A stretch of 64,000 nucleotides of DNA from an uncultured Tateyamaria sp. (GTDB lineage Bacteria; Pseudomonadota; Alphaproteobacteria; Rhodobacterales; Rhodobacteraceae): NCBI RefSeq assembly GCF_947496075.1, contig NZ_CANMBJ010000004.1:62001-126000 (forward strand), read 5' to 3'. The notes beneath the pieces were generated by a model. It saw only the letters and a list, made by a program, of their open reading frames with translations, was not told where the DNA came from and did not search any database. This document shows positions 34,560 through 43,774 of the stretch, piece by piece (the first letter of the stretch is position 1; the number at the start of each line of letters is the position of its first letter). A program made the translations under genes and the position numbers.

Positions 34560-35915
34560 ATGAACCGCCAATCCGCGCCGCATTCCATGATCCAGGCCCC
34601 ATCCGGGGCAGGTATCACCGAAAGGTACATGCCGGGCTTCGGCAATGATTTCGAAACCGAAGCACTGCCGGGTGCCCTGCCCGAAGGAATGAACTCGCCC
34701 CAGAAATGCAATTACGGGCTTTATGGTGAGCAATTGAGCGGCACCGCCTTTACTGATGTGCGGCCCGAACGCACGTGGTGTTACCGCATCCGCCCCTCCG
34801 TAAAACACTCCGGTCGGTACAACCGCATTGACCTGCCCTATTGGAAATCCGCACCACACATCCCGGAAGACGTGACCAGCTTGGGGCAGTATCGCTGGGA
34901 TCCCGTGCCGCACACCGATCAGGACCTGACATGGCTGACCGGTATGCACACCATGACGACAGCGGGTGACGTGAACACGCAGGTGGGCATGGCGAGCCAT
35001 ATCTATCTGGCGACTGCGTCGATGAAGGACGCTTATTTTTTCTCCGCCGACAGCGAGCTTCTGGTGGTTCCACAAGAAGGACGGCTGCGCTTTTGCACCG
35101 AATTGGGGATCATCGACGTTGCACCGCAGGACATCGCGATCCTGCCACGTGGTCTTGTGTACCGAGTCGAGGTGTTGGACGGCCCCGCACGTGGCTTCGT
35201 CTGCGAAAACTACGGCGCAAAGTTCGAATTGCCCGGGCGCGGCCCCATTGGTGCCAACTGCATGGCGAATCCGCGTGACTTCAAGGCCCCTGTGGCCGCG
35301 TTCGAGGACCGCGAGGTTCCCTCGACCCTCACGATCAAATGGTGCGGCCAGTTCCACGAGACGGAGATTGGTCACTCACCTCTGGATGTGGTGGCATGGC
35401 ACGGCAACTATGCTCCGCTGAAATACGACCTGAAAACCTACTGCCCTGTGGGTGCCATCCTGTTTGACCACCCCGACCCGTCGATCTTTACCGTGCTCAC
35501 CGCGCCCTCCGGCCAACCGGGCGTCGCCAATATCGACTTTGTGCTGTTCCGCGAACGCTGGATGGTGGCCGAAGACACATTCCGCCCGCCGTGGTATCAC
35601 AAGAACATCATGTCGGAGCTGATGGGCAACATCTATGGCCAGTACGACGCCAAACCGAAAGGGTTCGTGCCAGGAGGCATGTCCCTGCACAACATGATGC
35701 TGCCCCACGGACCGGACAAAAACGCGTTCGAAGGGGCCAGCAACGCCGACCTTGAACCGCAGAAACTGGACAATACAATGTCCTTCATGTTCGAAACCCG
35801 TTTCCCCCAGCACCTGACCCAGTTCGCGGCGCAAGAGGCTCCGCTTCAGGACGATTACATCGACTGCTGGACAGACATTGAAAAGAAATTCGACGGGACA
35901 CCGGGTAAGAAATGA
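34560..35915 (+). CDS. hmgA: homogentisate 1,2-dioxygenase
   Basis: A 451-residue enzyme starting at ATG 34560 (AGAGGGA upstream). It includes [20 protein letters not shown], the [13 protein letters not shown] opening, and the C-terminal iron-site region [20 protein letters not shown] with [15 protein letters not shown], which carry His/Glu ligands. It opens the homogentisate ring to maleylacetoacetate in Tyr/Phe catabolism. It leads the operon with a 53-residue membrane peptide and fahA. No maleylacetoacetate isomerase gene is nearby. Confidence 0.96.
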   Translation: MNRQSAPHSMIQAPSGAGITERYMPGFGNDFETEALPGALPEGMNSPQKCNYGLYGEQLSGTAFTDVRPERTWCYRIRPSVKHSGRYNRIDLPYWKSAPHIPEDVTSLGQYRWDPVPHTDQDLTWLTGMHTMTTAGDVNTQVGMASHIYLATASMKDAYFFSADSELLVVPQEGRLRFCTELGIIDVAPQDIAILPRGLVYRVEVLDGPARGFVCENYGAKFELPGRGPIGANCMANPRDFKAPVAAFEDREVPSTLTIKWCGQFHETEIGHSPLDVVAWHGNYAPLKYDLKTYCPVGAILFDHPDPSIFTVLTAPSGQPGVANIDFVLFRERWMVAEDTFRPPWYHKNIMSELMGNIYGQYDAKPKGFVPGGMSLHNMMLPHGPDKNAFEGASNADLEPQKLDNTMSFMFETRFPQHLTQFAAQEAPLQDDYIDCWTDIEKKFDGTPGKK

Positions 35916-36073
35916 TTGATCCTGGGCTGATCGTTATTGCCGTCGTTGCCTTCGTGTTCTGCTTCGCAATCTGGAGCTGGATCACAGCGATATTTCGGCG
36001 TCGTGAAGGAAGCATCGGCAGCATGCCCGGAAGACGACAAGAAGGCGGCAGCCTGACAGATCACTCGGATTAG
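35912..36073 (+). CDS. 53-residue single-helix membrane peptide
   Basis: A tiny protein starting in the hmgA stop (ATGA overlap): [20 protein letters not shown] forms one hydrophobic helix, followed by [20 protein letters not shown] and a polar tail ending DHSD. The positive RRR after the helix predicts the C-terminus in the cytoplasm. It lies between hmgA and fahA, 44 bp before the latter, and probably belongs to that operon. I do not recognise a family. Coupled translation is the main support. Confidence 0.55.
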   Translation: MIDPGLIVIAVVAFVFCFAIWSWITAIFRRREGSIGSMPGRRQEGGSLTDHSD

Positions 36074-36117
36074 GCCGCTTTGATCACACAAATCTCAGAA
36101 CCAAACGGGCAGCAAAC

Positions 36118-37374
36118 ATGACCTTAAGGACCAGCTGGGTGACCAGCGCCAATGATGCAGGCACCGATTTTCCCCTGAACAACCTGCCCTATGGTGTCTT
36201 TTCAACCGATACACTTGATGCGCGCTGTGGCGTGGCGGTCGGTGACATGATCCTCGATATGTATGCCGCCGAGGAACAAGGGATTGTCGACCTCGCGGAC
36301 GAGCCGCTGTTCGATGTCCCTTTCTGGAACGAACTGATGGAACAAGGTCCCGCCGTCTGGACCGCCCTACGCAATCGGTTGGCGGACCTGCTGGCCGAAG
36401 GGTCGAAGGATCGGGCATTGGTTGAACCCATTTTGGTGCCGATGGCCGATGCGGTTCTGCATATGCCACTTGTCGTGTCGGAGTTCACTGACTTTTATGC
36501 GGGCCGACATCACGCCACGAATGTGGGAACCATGTTTCGCGGTGCCGAAAACGCACTGCCGCCCAACTGGCTGCATATCCCGATCGGGTACAACGGGCGC
36601 GCCTCTTCCGTGGTTGTCTCGGGCACCGACATCCGCCGCCCTTGGGGTCAGTTGAAATCGCCAGACCATGACTTACCTGCATTCCTGCCCTCACGCCGTT
36701 TCGACTTGGAGCTGGAAATGGGTGCCATTGTCGGCATGGCCTCGGACGGTCCCATCTCGGTTGACGAAGCCGACGCAGCCATCTTTGGCTATGTGCTGCT
36801 GAACGACTGGTCCGCGCGCGACATCCAAGCGTGGGAATACCAGCCGCTCGGCCCGTTTCAGGCCAAGGCAACCGCAACCTCAATCAGCCCATGGATTGTA
36901 ACCAAGGCGGCCTTGGAGCCCTTCCGCACCTCCACGCCCGACCGTGAATTCGAGTTGCTCGACCACCTCAAGGACACCGGCCCAATGCTTTATGACATCG
37001 ATCTGAGCGTCAGGCTTGCCCCGGAGGGCAAAGAGGCCACAACCATCGCCCAAACCAACTACCGCGAGATGTATTATTCCTCGGCCCAGCAACTGGCGCA
37101 TCACAGCACATCGGGCTGCCCGATGAATGTGGGCGACCTTTTGGGGTCTGGGACCATCTCTGGCCCGAGGAAACCAGAGCGCGGCAGCCTGCTGGAACTG
37201 AGCTGGGGTGGGAAGGAGCCACTGACGCTCGATACCGGAGAGACACGCACCTTTCTGGAAGACGGCGATACGCTGACACTTGCAGGACATGCGCGGGGCG
37301 ACGGATACCGTATCGGCTTCGGCACATGTGCCGGAACGATCCTTGCAGCGCTGGACGATCCGTACAAACGCTGA
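36118..37374 (+). CDS. fahA: fumarylacetoacetase
   Basis: A 418-residue hydrolase. Features are the N-terminal domain (NNLPYGVFS), the catalytic FAH fold with TDFYAGRHHATNVGTMFRG (about 122-140, metal and active-site His), and the central DLELEMGAIVGM and LLNDWSARDIQAWEYQPLGP, where Glu/Asp bind Ca/Mg. It cleaves fumarylacetoacetate to fumarate and acetoacetate, the last step after HmgA and the isomerase. It is 44 bp after the small membrane gene. Confidence 0.95.
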   Translation: MTLRTSWVTSANDAGTDFPLNNLPYGVFSTDTLDARCGVAVGDMILDMYAAEEQGIVDLADEPLFDVPFWNELMEQGPAVWTALRNRLADLLAEGSKDRALVEPILVPMADAVLHMPLVVSEFTDFYAGRHHATNVGTMFRGAENALPPNWLHIPIGYNGRASSVVVSGTDIRRPWGQLKSPDHDLPAFLPSRRFDLELEMGAIVGMASDGPISVDEADAAIFGYVLLNDWSARDIQAWEYQPLGPFQAKATATSISPWIVTKAALEPFRTSTPDREFELLDHLKDTGPMLYDIDLSVRLAPEGKEATTIAQTNYREMYYSSAQQLAHHSTSGCPMNVGDLLGSGTISGPRKPERGSLLELSWGGKEPLTLDTGETRTFLEDGDTLTLAGHARGDGYRIGFGTCAGTILAALDDPYKR

Positions 37375-37447
37375 TGTGTGTCTTTTGGCTGGCAAAACGT
37401 CGCGTTCGTGGCGGCGTCACTGTCGATATCAGCGGAGGCACAATACC

Positions 37448-37669
37448 ATGACGAACAAACACTGTCCGACCCGGGGTGATCTGTTGTTCCGATTCTGGTT
37501 CTCGCTTGCGGGCTTTTCCCTCCTGATCGGTGCCTTGGTCTTTCGTGGCATCCCGCAAGGCCCCGCCGGGTGGGAGGTCATTGGTCTGGCCACGCTGTTC
37601 TTTGGCGGCACCCTGGTCTGGACCTTGTGGAAGCTGATCCGGCGCGATCACAGCGAGTGCGCGGAATAG
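37448..37669 (+). CDS. small membrane protein downstream of fahA
   Basis: A 73-residue protein starting at ATG 37448 with GGAGG ten bases upstream. Two hydrophobic segments (LLFRFWFSLAGFSLLIGALV and WEVIGLATLFFGGTLVWTL) are joined by a polar loop (FRGIPQGPAG), with a basic end KLIRRDHSECAE. No family is recognised. Its 73-bp spacing from fahA allows co-transcription. Confidence 0.6.
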   Translation: MTNKHCPTRGDLLFRFWFSLAGFSLLIGALVFRGIPQGPAGWEVIGLATLFFGGTLVWTLWKLIRRDHSECAE

Positions 37670-38120
37670 AAACAAGGGTTTTCAGCTTCAAAACCGGCAA
37701 CGGACCGAAGGTCTTGCGCATTTGTCCCCGCGGGGACAAATCCAGCAGCGCTGGCGCTAAATGGCGTTGATGTCTGACCGGCGCCATCCGAACACTCCCA
37801 CAGCCCAGCAAAAAGAATTGCCAAACCATACAGGCGATCAGGCACGCAGCGGGGGATTTCAAACACGCATACTTGCGCTGCACATCGAAATTTGAAACCG
37901 TCACGGTGTATCTCTGGCACGGGTTCAATGCTCAAACGCCGCTGAAATCCACTTCCACGAAAGGGAAGGACATGAAGACGCGGTTCCTCGCCCGCGCCAC
38001 GGCAACATCCTCAAGACCAAACAGATCAACGCATCAACAGGCGTCCATCAGACGGTGCGCTGCAGGCGGGTTCCACCTTTTGTTCAGGGGCAGCATATTT
38101 TTTGACCTTGATGAGCGTAT
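37670..38120 (+). other. 451-bp intergenic region with palindrome
   Basis: No convincing gene. The best open frame (37972 onward, MKTRFLARATATSSRPNRST) has GGAAGG just before its ATG but no recognisable domain, and it ends four bases into the next gene. The region holds the 22-bp palindrome at 37720, an adjacent CCAGC/GCTGG hairpin and a stretch around 37900-38030 that looks compositionally like broken coding sequence. It may contain a decayed gene or an interspersed repeat. Confidence 0.35.
37720..37741. repeat. perfect 22-bp palindrome plus adjacent hairpin
   Basis: ATTTGTCCCCGCG then GGGACAAAT is a perfect self-complementary 22-mer, followed directly by CCAGC-AGC-GCTGG. It lies 50 bp after the small membrane gene. 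It could be a terminator stem, an operator for a dimeric regulator or one copy of an interspersed element; the sequence alone does not decide. Confidence 0.6.
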
Positions 38121-39299
38121 ATGACTGACATTCTGGTTCCCAGGTCCATGATTGCGGATCCACATCGTTTTGGTGGGGTGGCGCATGGTGACTGCGTGCA
38201 CGGCGCGCCGGTTGTGAAAGACGGGCGGTTGATGGCACTTGATGCACCAACGGGCACAGCAACCCGGATGGTGCTGCCCAAACTGGTCGAACCGCATTGC
38301 CATCTCGACAAGTGCTACACCATCAGTCGGTTGGGTCAGGTGGGCGGCGACCTGCATCATGCCCTCGCCAGCCAGCGTGCGGACAAAGTGCATTGGGACG
38401 AAGACGACATTCGCGCGCGCGCGACCAAGGGGGTGAAGGAAGCGCATCAAAACGGCTGCGGGTCGATCAGAAGCCACGTGGATTGGGGTGATGAACCCGC
38501 ACCCCCACTCTCTTGGTCCGTTCTGGTCGAACTGGCCGAGGATCACCCAAGCCTGCAGCTCTCGGCCCTGACCAGTATCGAACAATGGACGTATCCGGAG
38601 TTTTCCAACACGGTCGGCAAGGTATTGTCTTTCACGGACGGTGTGTTGGGGGCATTTGTTCACGGGCACGAAAAGACACGCGCCGGGTTGGAGGTCCTGT
38701 TTGCAACGGCATCCCAACATGGCCTGATGCTGGACTTCCACGTAGACGAAGGATCGGGCGGCCTCAACGGTCTGGAACAGATCGCTGATGTGGCGCTGGA
38801 GGCCGGCTTTGACCGCCCCATCCTGTGCGGCCATTGCGTAAGCCTGATGGACAGACCTTTACACGACGTACAACGCATCGCGGACAAACTCGCGCGCGCA
38901 GGCATCACGGTGTGCACGCTGCCAATCACCAATCTGTACCTGCAGGGCCGGACCGATGGCACACCAGACCGGCGCGGGATCACCCGGCTGAGAGAACTGC
39001 GGGACGCGGGCGTGCCCATCGTCGTGGGTTCCGACAATGTTGCAGATGCCTTCTGCCCTGTTGGCGCGCATGATCCCTGTGCCGCATTGGCGCTTGCCTG
39101 CGTCGCGGCGCATTTGGACCCTCCCATGGGGGATTGGCTGCCCGCAATCACGACGGATGCGGCGCATGCTCTTGGAGGGGCGGCCGTTACAGTAGATGGT
39201 GCCCACTTGACCGACATGCTGACATGCGACGTCACGCACACCGCCGATCTGCTATCTGGTCGTGTGCCGCTGCGGCCAGCGCTTGACACGCTCATGTGA
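38121..39299 (+). CDS. cytosine-deaminase-like amidohydrolase
   Basis: A 392-residue metal-dependent hydrolase of the CodA/AtzC-like branch. The first metal motif is LPKLVEPHCHLDKCYT (about 52-67). The others are MLDFHVDEGSG, ILCGHCVSLMD, TLPITNLYLQGR and the aspartate of IVVGSDNVADAFCPVGAHDP. The family deaminates cytosine, isoguanine or other heterocycles. The ABC-type binding protein 376 bp downstream could supply the substrate, but the link is weak. Cytosine deaminase is only one possible role. Confidence 0.82.
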   Translation: MTDILVPRSMIADPHRFGGVAHGDCVHGAPVVKDGRLMALDAPTGTATRMVLPKLVEPHCHLDKCYTISRLGQVGGDLHHALASQRADKVHWDEDDIRARATKGVKEAHQNGCGSIRSHVDWGDEPAPPLSWSVLVELAEDHPSLQLSALTSIEQWTYPEFSNTVGKVLSFTDGVLGAFVHGHEKTRAGLEVLFATASQHGLMLDFHVDEGSGGLNGLEQIADVALEAGFDRPILCGHCVSLMDRPLHDVQRIADKLARAGITVCTLPITNLYLQGRTDGTPDRRGITRLRELRDAGVPIVVGSDNVADAFCPVGAHDPCAALALACVAAHLDPPMGDWLPAITTDAAHALGGAAVTVDGAHLTDMLTCDVTHTADLLSGRVPLRPALDTLM

Positions 39300-39675
39300 T
39301 CGCAATTGCGGGCCAGACCGGCTTCATTGGACAAGCGCAAACCTGCTCGTAACAACAAAAACAGATCCTGACAGCCATCCCCCGCACTCAACCGGCGAAA
39401 CGACCAATGACGTGCCCATATCCAGTCAAAAGGCGGTTTTGGGCCCGAGAACGGCGTAGAATCACAAAAACATCGGAATCTTGTCGACTATTTCTATGTG
39501 CACGGCCCCCGACGATGGGGTTGACGCCATGCGCCCGATCGTTTGAACTCCGGGCGTCTCCCGGGAAGGGGTGGCGAAAAAACGCAGGATAACTGCAACA
39601 CCAAAAGGTCGGGCACTCACCCTGACCACATAAGGACGCGAACATCTGTTCGTGACGCCAACAGAGAGGAAGAAC
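39300..39675 (+). other. 376-bp gap upstream of the binding-protein gene
   Basis: No gene is supported here. Open frames on both strands are short and lack ribosome sites. The interval probably holds the promoter of the ABC binding-protein gene; an SD-like GAGGAAG lies just before that ATG. No operator dyad stood out. Confidence 0.4.
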
Positions 39676-41343
39676 ATGACCTTTGTAACACGTACCGGCA
39701 AGCCGCTGCCGCAATCCATCTTGGATTCGGCTGGCAAAGTCGGCACCGATCCGATCAACCGCCGCGAGTTTCTGGCCACGGCCAGCAGCTTTGGCGCCAC
39801 AGCCGCCGTTGCCTATGGCATGCTCGGCATGAGCGCCCCTGCCGCGCAGGCCGCGGGCCACAAGGAAGGCGGCACGCTCCGCTACCAGACCGAGGTTCGC
39901 GCGCTCAAGGACCCGCGCACCTATGACTGGTCACAGATTGCCAACTTCTCGCGTGGCTGGCTGGAATACCTGGTCACCTACGAAAACGACGGCACCTTCC
40001 AGCCGTCGCTGCTGGAAAGCTGGGAAATCAACGATGATGCCACCCTCTACACCCTGAACGTCCGCAAAGGCGTCAAGTGGAACAACGGTGAAGACTTCAC
40101 CGCCGAGGACGTGGCCCGCAATATCGCAGGCTGGTGCGAGAAGGACCTCGAAGGCAACTCGATGGCCGGTCGCTTCAACACACTGATCGACTCTGACACG
40201 AACAAGGCCATTGAAGGCGCCATCGAAGTGGTTGATAGCCACACCGTCAAGCTGAACTTGCCCGCCTCCGACATCTCGCTTATCGCGGGCATGGCGGACT
40301 ACCCGGCGGCCATCGTGCACAGCTCGTACACAGCTGACACCGCGCTCAGCAATCCCATCGGCACCGGCCCCTACCTGCCTGAGTCGCTCGAAGTGGGCGT
40401 CAAAGGTGTGCTGGTGAAGAACGTCGACCACACCTGGTGGGGCACTGAGGTCAACGGTGGCCCCTACATGGACCGCATCGAGTACATCGACTACGGCACC
40501 GACCCGGCAGCCTGGATGGCGGCATCGGAAGCCGATGAAGTTGACATGAACTACTCGGTTGATGGCGATTTCGTTGACCTGATCGCGTCCATCGACGGCA
40601 TGGTGCAGAACGACATCGTGACCGCCGCCACCCTGGTGATCCGGCCGAACCAGCTGGCCGAAGTCGATGGCAAGCGCATCTACGAAGACGAACGCGTGCG
40701 CCGCGCCATCACCATGGCGGTCGACAACAACATCCTGCTCGAACTGGGCATCGGTGGCCGTGGCGAAGTGGCCGAAAACCACCACGTCGCACCGTTCCAC
40801 CCGGAATATGCCGAACTGCCCGCGATGGAGGTAGACCCCGCAGGCGCCAAGGCCCTGATGGACGAGGCCGGCATGGGCGATTTCGAGCACGAGTTGATCT
40901 CGATCGACGATGGCTATCGCAAGGACACCACCGATGCGGTCGCAGCCCAGCTGCGCGACGCAGGTATCAACGTCAAACGGACGGTGCTGCCTGGCTCGAC
41001 CTTCTGGAACGATTGGGCCAAGTACCCGTTCAGCTCCACCAACTGGAACCACCGCCCGCTGGGCGTCCAGATCTGGGCGCTGGCCTATCGCTCGGGCGAA
41101 GCGTGGAACGAGTTTGGCTGGTCCAACCCCGAGTTCGACGAGAACCTGAAAAAGGCGCTGGCAACAGCGGATGTGGAAGAACGCCGCAAGCTGATGGCCA
41201 TCGGCCAGAAGATGATCCAGGACGCGGGCGTTACGATCCAGCCCTACTGGCGGTCGCTGACCAACCACACCAAGGAAGGTCTGGTGGGTGGCGAACACCA
41301 CATCACATATGAATTCCGTCCGGCGCAGGTCGCCTGGACCTGA
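39676..41343 (+). CDS. Tat-exported ABC substrate-binding protein (family 5)
   Basis: A 555-residue solute-binding protein of the peptide/nickel (SBP_bac_5) class. The N-terminal region carries a twin-arginine signal ([20 protein letters not shown], near residues 28-47) and an Ala-rich cleavage region. The mature part has [30 protein letters not shown] and [16 protein letters not shown], hallmarks of the family. Export in folded form by Tat is unusual but known. No permease or ATPase gene follows: a terminator lies 25 bp downstream, so it is an orphan here. Confidence 0.88.
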   Translation: MTFVTRTGKPLPQSILDSAGKVGTDPINRREFLATASSFGATAAVAYGMLGMSAPAAQAAGHKEGGTLRYQTEVRALKDPRTYDWSQIANFSRGWLEYLVTYENDGTFQPSLLESWEINDDATLYTLNVRKGVKWNNGEDFTAEDVARNIAGWCEKDLEGNSMAGRFNTLIDSDTNKAIEGAIEVVDSHTVKLNLPASDISLIAGMADYPAAIVHSSYTADTALSNPIGTGPYLPESLEVGVKGVLVKNVDHTWWGTEVNGGPYMDRIEYIDYGTDPAAWMAASEADEVDMNYSVDGDFVDLIASIDGMVQNDIVTAATLVIRPNQLAEVDGKRIYEDERVRRAITMAVDNNILLELGIGGRGEVAENHHVAPFHPEYAELPAMEVDPAGAKALMDEAGMGDFEHELISIDDGYRKDTTDAVAAQLRDAGINVKRTVLPGSTFWNDWAKYPFSSTNWNHRPLGVQIWALAYRSGEAWNEFGWSNPEFDENLKKALATADVEERRKLMAIGQKMIQDAGVTIQPYWRSLTNHTKEGLVGGEHHITYEFRPAQVAWT

Positions 41344-41365
41344 TCCATGGGATCACGGAATTGGA

Positions 41366-41393
41366 AGGGGCCGCCATTGCGCGGCCCTTTTTG
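41366..41393 (+). terminator. rho-independent terminator after the binding protein
   Basis: GGGCCGC pairs with GCGGCCC around CATTGC, followed by TTTTT (41388-41392). It ends the binding-protein transcript before any permease gene could be reached. Confidence 0.85.
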
Positions 41394-41468
41394 TTACTAA
41401 AAAGCCGAACAAAAGGGATGGTGGGCGGGGCGTATTTGGCGCAGCCAAACAGCGTCAGCCCAGCGCTC

Positions 41469-41936
41469 TCAGATCACCGCCAACCGATCCGCTGGGAAAT
41501 GCAAAAGGCGCACGGCTGAATCCATATCCGCGCGCAATTCCTCCCGCATCTCTTCGTGTAGGCGGGTCACCAAAACGTCCCCGGCCAGTTCTGTGCGCGA
41601 CACCTTTGCAAACCACGCCTCTTCACAGATCAGGTCCTCGATCAACGGGTCGATGACGGCACCACCGCCGCCGGGATACCGATAGTATCCCCAACCGAAC
41701 CGTTTTCCCAAGCGCCCCTCGGCGACCATGCGCGGCAACACCGGCGTCACATCAACCCCATCGCGGACACGTAGGACCACATCCAGACCAATCAGATCTT
41801 GCGCTTCGCACGGGCCAAGTCCGTACCCCCAGGCCACCAGCGCCTCGTCAAGTTCCCAAGGGGTTGTGTGCCGGTACAGCAGCCGCTCGCAAGCGCGCCA
41901 GAAGGCATCCTGTAGCGGAGCAACTGCTGCGCTCAC
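41469..41936 (-). CDS. stand-alone 3-hydroxyacyl-CoA dehydrogenase C-terminal domain
   Basis: A 155-residue protein matching only the helical C-terminal (3HCDH) domain: WELDEALVAWGYGLGPCEAQ, DLIGLDVVLRVRDG and MVAEGRLGKRFGWGYYRYPG. The N-terminal NAD-binding domain is absent, so it may need a partner or have another role. It is the last gene of the benzoate block, and its start overlaps the boxR stop by four bases (ATGA). The benzoyl-CoA route yields 3-hydroxyadipyl-CoA later on, which such a domain could help process; this is inference. Confidence 0.7.
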   Translation of the reverse strand: MSAAVAPLQDAFWRACERLLYRHTTPWELDEALVAWGYGLGPCEAQDLIGLDVVLRVRDGVDVTPVLPRMVAEGRLGKRFGWGYYRYPGGGGAVIDPLIEDLICEEAWFAKVSRTELAGDVLVTRLHEEMREELRADMDSAVRLLHFPADRLAVI

Positions 41937-42829
41937 GCCCCCAAGCCTTCCAGGAAGCGGTGCTTGGCGATGATGGCCAGCAACTCGTTCACCGACATTG
42001 ATACGGGCTTGGACGATGTATCGACCTGCGCCAAGGCCCGTTCATATGCCGGGGTCCGTGTGGTCAAGAGCGCCTTCAGTTGCTCCATGGCCGCCGGGTT
42101 CCCTTCCATGGGCCGCAGATCGCCCTGCGCGCGTACACGGGTCATATGTTCGCCCGCGCTGGTGCGCACCCAAATGGTGTGGAAGCGTTCCAGCACCATG
42201 TCATAGGTCGCCTTGTCGCCAACAATGCCGCCAGCCACGGCAAGGATCAACTTGTCATGACGGGCCACGACCTGGGAGACTGCCTCGGTCTCAAGCGCGC
42301 GGTATCCGTCTTGCCCATACAGGCTCATGACTTCGGACAAAGGCATTCCTGCCTTGGCCTCGATCTCCTGATTCAGCTCGACGAACGGTATCTTCAACTT
42401 GTCCGCAGCCAAGCGGCCCAAAGTCGACTTCCCCGCCCCGCGCAAACCAACCAGGCAAATACGCTGGGCGCGCAAGGCCATAGGGTTCTGTGGGGCCAGC
42501 AAGGCGCGCACACGCCCTTGCACCTGCGCCGGGGCGGCCTGATACAAACGCGCCACCCGCGCCACGTCTCCATCCATCGGGGCGGTTTCGGACAACAAAT
42601 CCTCGATCCGAACATTCAGCGCAGTCGCGACGCGCTCCAACAGAATAACGGAAATGTTGCCTTCCCCCGCCTCAAGCTGGGCAAGGTAGCGGGGGGATAC
42701 GCCCGACCGCTCGGACAGTGCACGTCGCGGCAGTCCCAGCGCCTCGCGCGCCGCGCGAACGCGGGTGGCGAGGCGTGCAATCATCGGAACAGCTCCGTCG
42801 GGTATGGGTCTTGGTGAAGTCATGCGCAC
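41933..42829 (-). CDS. boxR: benzoate-pathway regulator BoxR (HTH plus shikimate-kinase-like domain)
   Basis: A 298-residue fusion. The XRE-type HTH lies at about 18-75 (LGLPRRALSERSGVSPRYLA). The C-terminal half is shikimate-kinase-like with P-loop VGLRGAGKST (127-136), then FVELNQEIEAKAGMPLSEVM and the LID/arginine segment RVRAQGDLRPMEGN. This layout is specific to BzdR/BoxR repressors, which bind benzoyl-CoA. It sits in the box cluster and probably controls boxC-boxB transcription through TGCA-containing operators such as those at 47181-47220. Confidence 0.92.
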   Translation of the reverse strand: MRMTSPRPIPDGAVPMIARLATRVRAAREALGLPRRALSERSGVSPRYLAQLEAGEGNISVILLERVATALNVRIEDLLSETAPMDGDVARVARLYQAAPAQVQGRVRALLAPQNPMALRAQRICLVGLRGAGKSTLGRLAADKLKIPFVELNQEIEAKAGMPLSEVMSLYGQDGYRALETEAVSQVVARHDKLILAVAGGIVGDKATYDMVLERFHTIWVRTSAGEHMTRVRAQGDLRPMEGNPAAMEQLKALLTTRTPAYERALAQVDTSSKPVSMSVNELLAIIAKHRFLEGLGA

Positions 42830-42883
42830 GTTTTTTTGGTCTTATCAGGATGTTGTAGGGCGCATTGCCGACTGATCAACTAT

Positions 42884-43306
42884 TCAAACGTCGCATATGT
42901 GGGGGGCAATCACTGCGCGCAGCTCCGGTGGCGCGGAACAGCTCTTGAACTGGTCTGCGATGACAAAAACACAAGTGAACGTGCCTTCGAAGCACAGCAC
43001 CCCGTTTTGATACCCATCCACCCGAAAAGTCACGGATTTCTCCCCCAGGCGGCTGGGCCAGACAGAACAAATCAGACGGTGACGGGGTGTGACGGGCGAT
43101 CGAAAATCCATGCTCATATGGACGAATGGCGTGCCAATATTGCGGTCCAGTTCAAGCTGATACCAGCCATCCCCGCCCAGATGCGCCTCCCACCACGCGT
43201 TTATGGCGTCCAGCGCAAACCAGGGCAGGCGAGCGGTATAGGCAATCTTGGCCGGGTCACAATCGCCCCATGTGACCCGGATTTCATGTTCGAACGCTGC
43301 GCTCAA
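42884..43306 (-). CDS. acyl-CoA thioesterase, 4-hydroxybenzoyl-CoA-type hot-dog protein
   Basis: A 140-residue hot-dog thioesterase. The motif VTWGDCDPAKIAYTARLPWF (about 11-30) contains the catalytic Asp of the YbgC/4HBT family. Its place inside the box operon, 55 bp before boxR and overlapping flavodoxin by four bases, suggests it removes CoA from aromatic or ring-opened intermediates that would otherwise trap CoA. The precise substrate is unknown. Confidence 0.82.
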   Translation of the reverse strand: MSAAFEHEIRVTWGDCDPAKIAYTARLPWFALDAINAWWEAHLGGDGWYQLELDRNIGTPFVHMSMDFRSPVTPRHRLICSVWPSRLGEKSVTFRVDGYQNGVLCFEGTFTCVFVIADQFKSCSAPPELRAVIAPHICDV

Positions 43307-43764
43307 GCAGCCTTGTCCGCCGCCATCAGGCCCATGATCCCCTGCACCCAGGGCAGCGCCACATCCTCTGGCATGTCAAAGCCCGACGCATCATGCAGGC
43401 CGCGTTCACCGACCTGAACAGCACCTTGCGCTTTCAGCATCTCGCTCAGTTTCATGGACCCGTGATTGAACGTCTCGGCAAAGACCATGTCGCCCAAGCC
43501 GAAAATCGCAAAACGCACACCGTTCAGGTCCGGCTTGCCTTCGGTCAACGCGTCTTCAAACGGCAGCGCGGTCGATGGCAGGTCACCGTTGCCATAGGTC
43601 GAGGTCACGATGATATAGAACGCACCCTTCTCCATCGCGGCCGGGTTCACGTCAGCAAGGCTCTGGATATCGCAGTCGAACCCCTCGCCCAGTTCCGTCT
43701 CGATGTCTTCACACAACATCTCGGAATTGCCCGTCTCGGACCCGTAGTAAATTCCAACTTTCAT
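43303..43764 (-). CDS. flavodoxin (MioC-like)
   Basis: A 153-residue flavodoxin-fold protein. The FMN phosphate loop is YYGSETGNSEML (about 6-17), with a second loop STYGNGDLPSTALPF and a third near FAIFGLGDMVFAETF. It carries electrons one at a time or as a pair through FMN. It lies 10 bp after the Cys-rich peptide and two genes after boxB, the di-iron epoxidase that needs reducing power; boxA is missing from the cluster, so this is a candidate electron donor. That role is inference. Confidence 0.85.
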   Translation of the reverse strand: MKVGIYYGSETGNSEMLCEDIETELGEGFDCDIQSLADVNPAAMEKGAFYIIVTSTYGNGDLPSTALPFEDALTEGKPDLNGVRFAIFGLGDMVFAETFNHGSMKLSEMLKAQGAVQVGERGLHDASGFDMPEDVALPWVQGIMGLMAADKAA

Positions 43765-43774
43765 TCAACGCTCC

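Noticed and set aside
39931..41301. 456-codon minus-strand frame over the binding protein
   Set aside because: The plus-strand gene has a Tat signal and conserved family 5 motifs; the antisense product has no recognisable features.
43351..43764. Flavodoxin as a nitric oxide or sulfite reductase domain fragment
   Set aside because: The protein is a complete 153-residue flavodoxin fold with its own start and stop and no reductase domain next to it.
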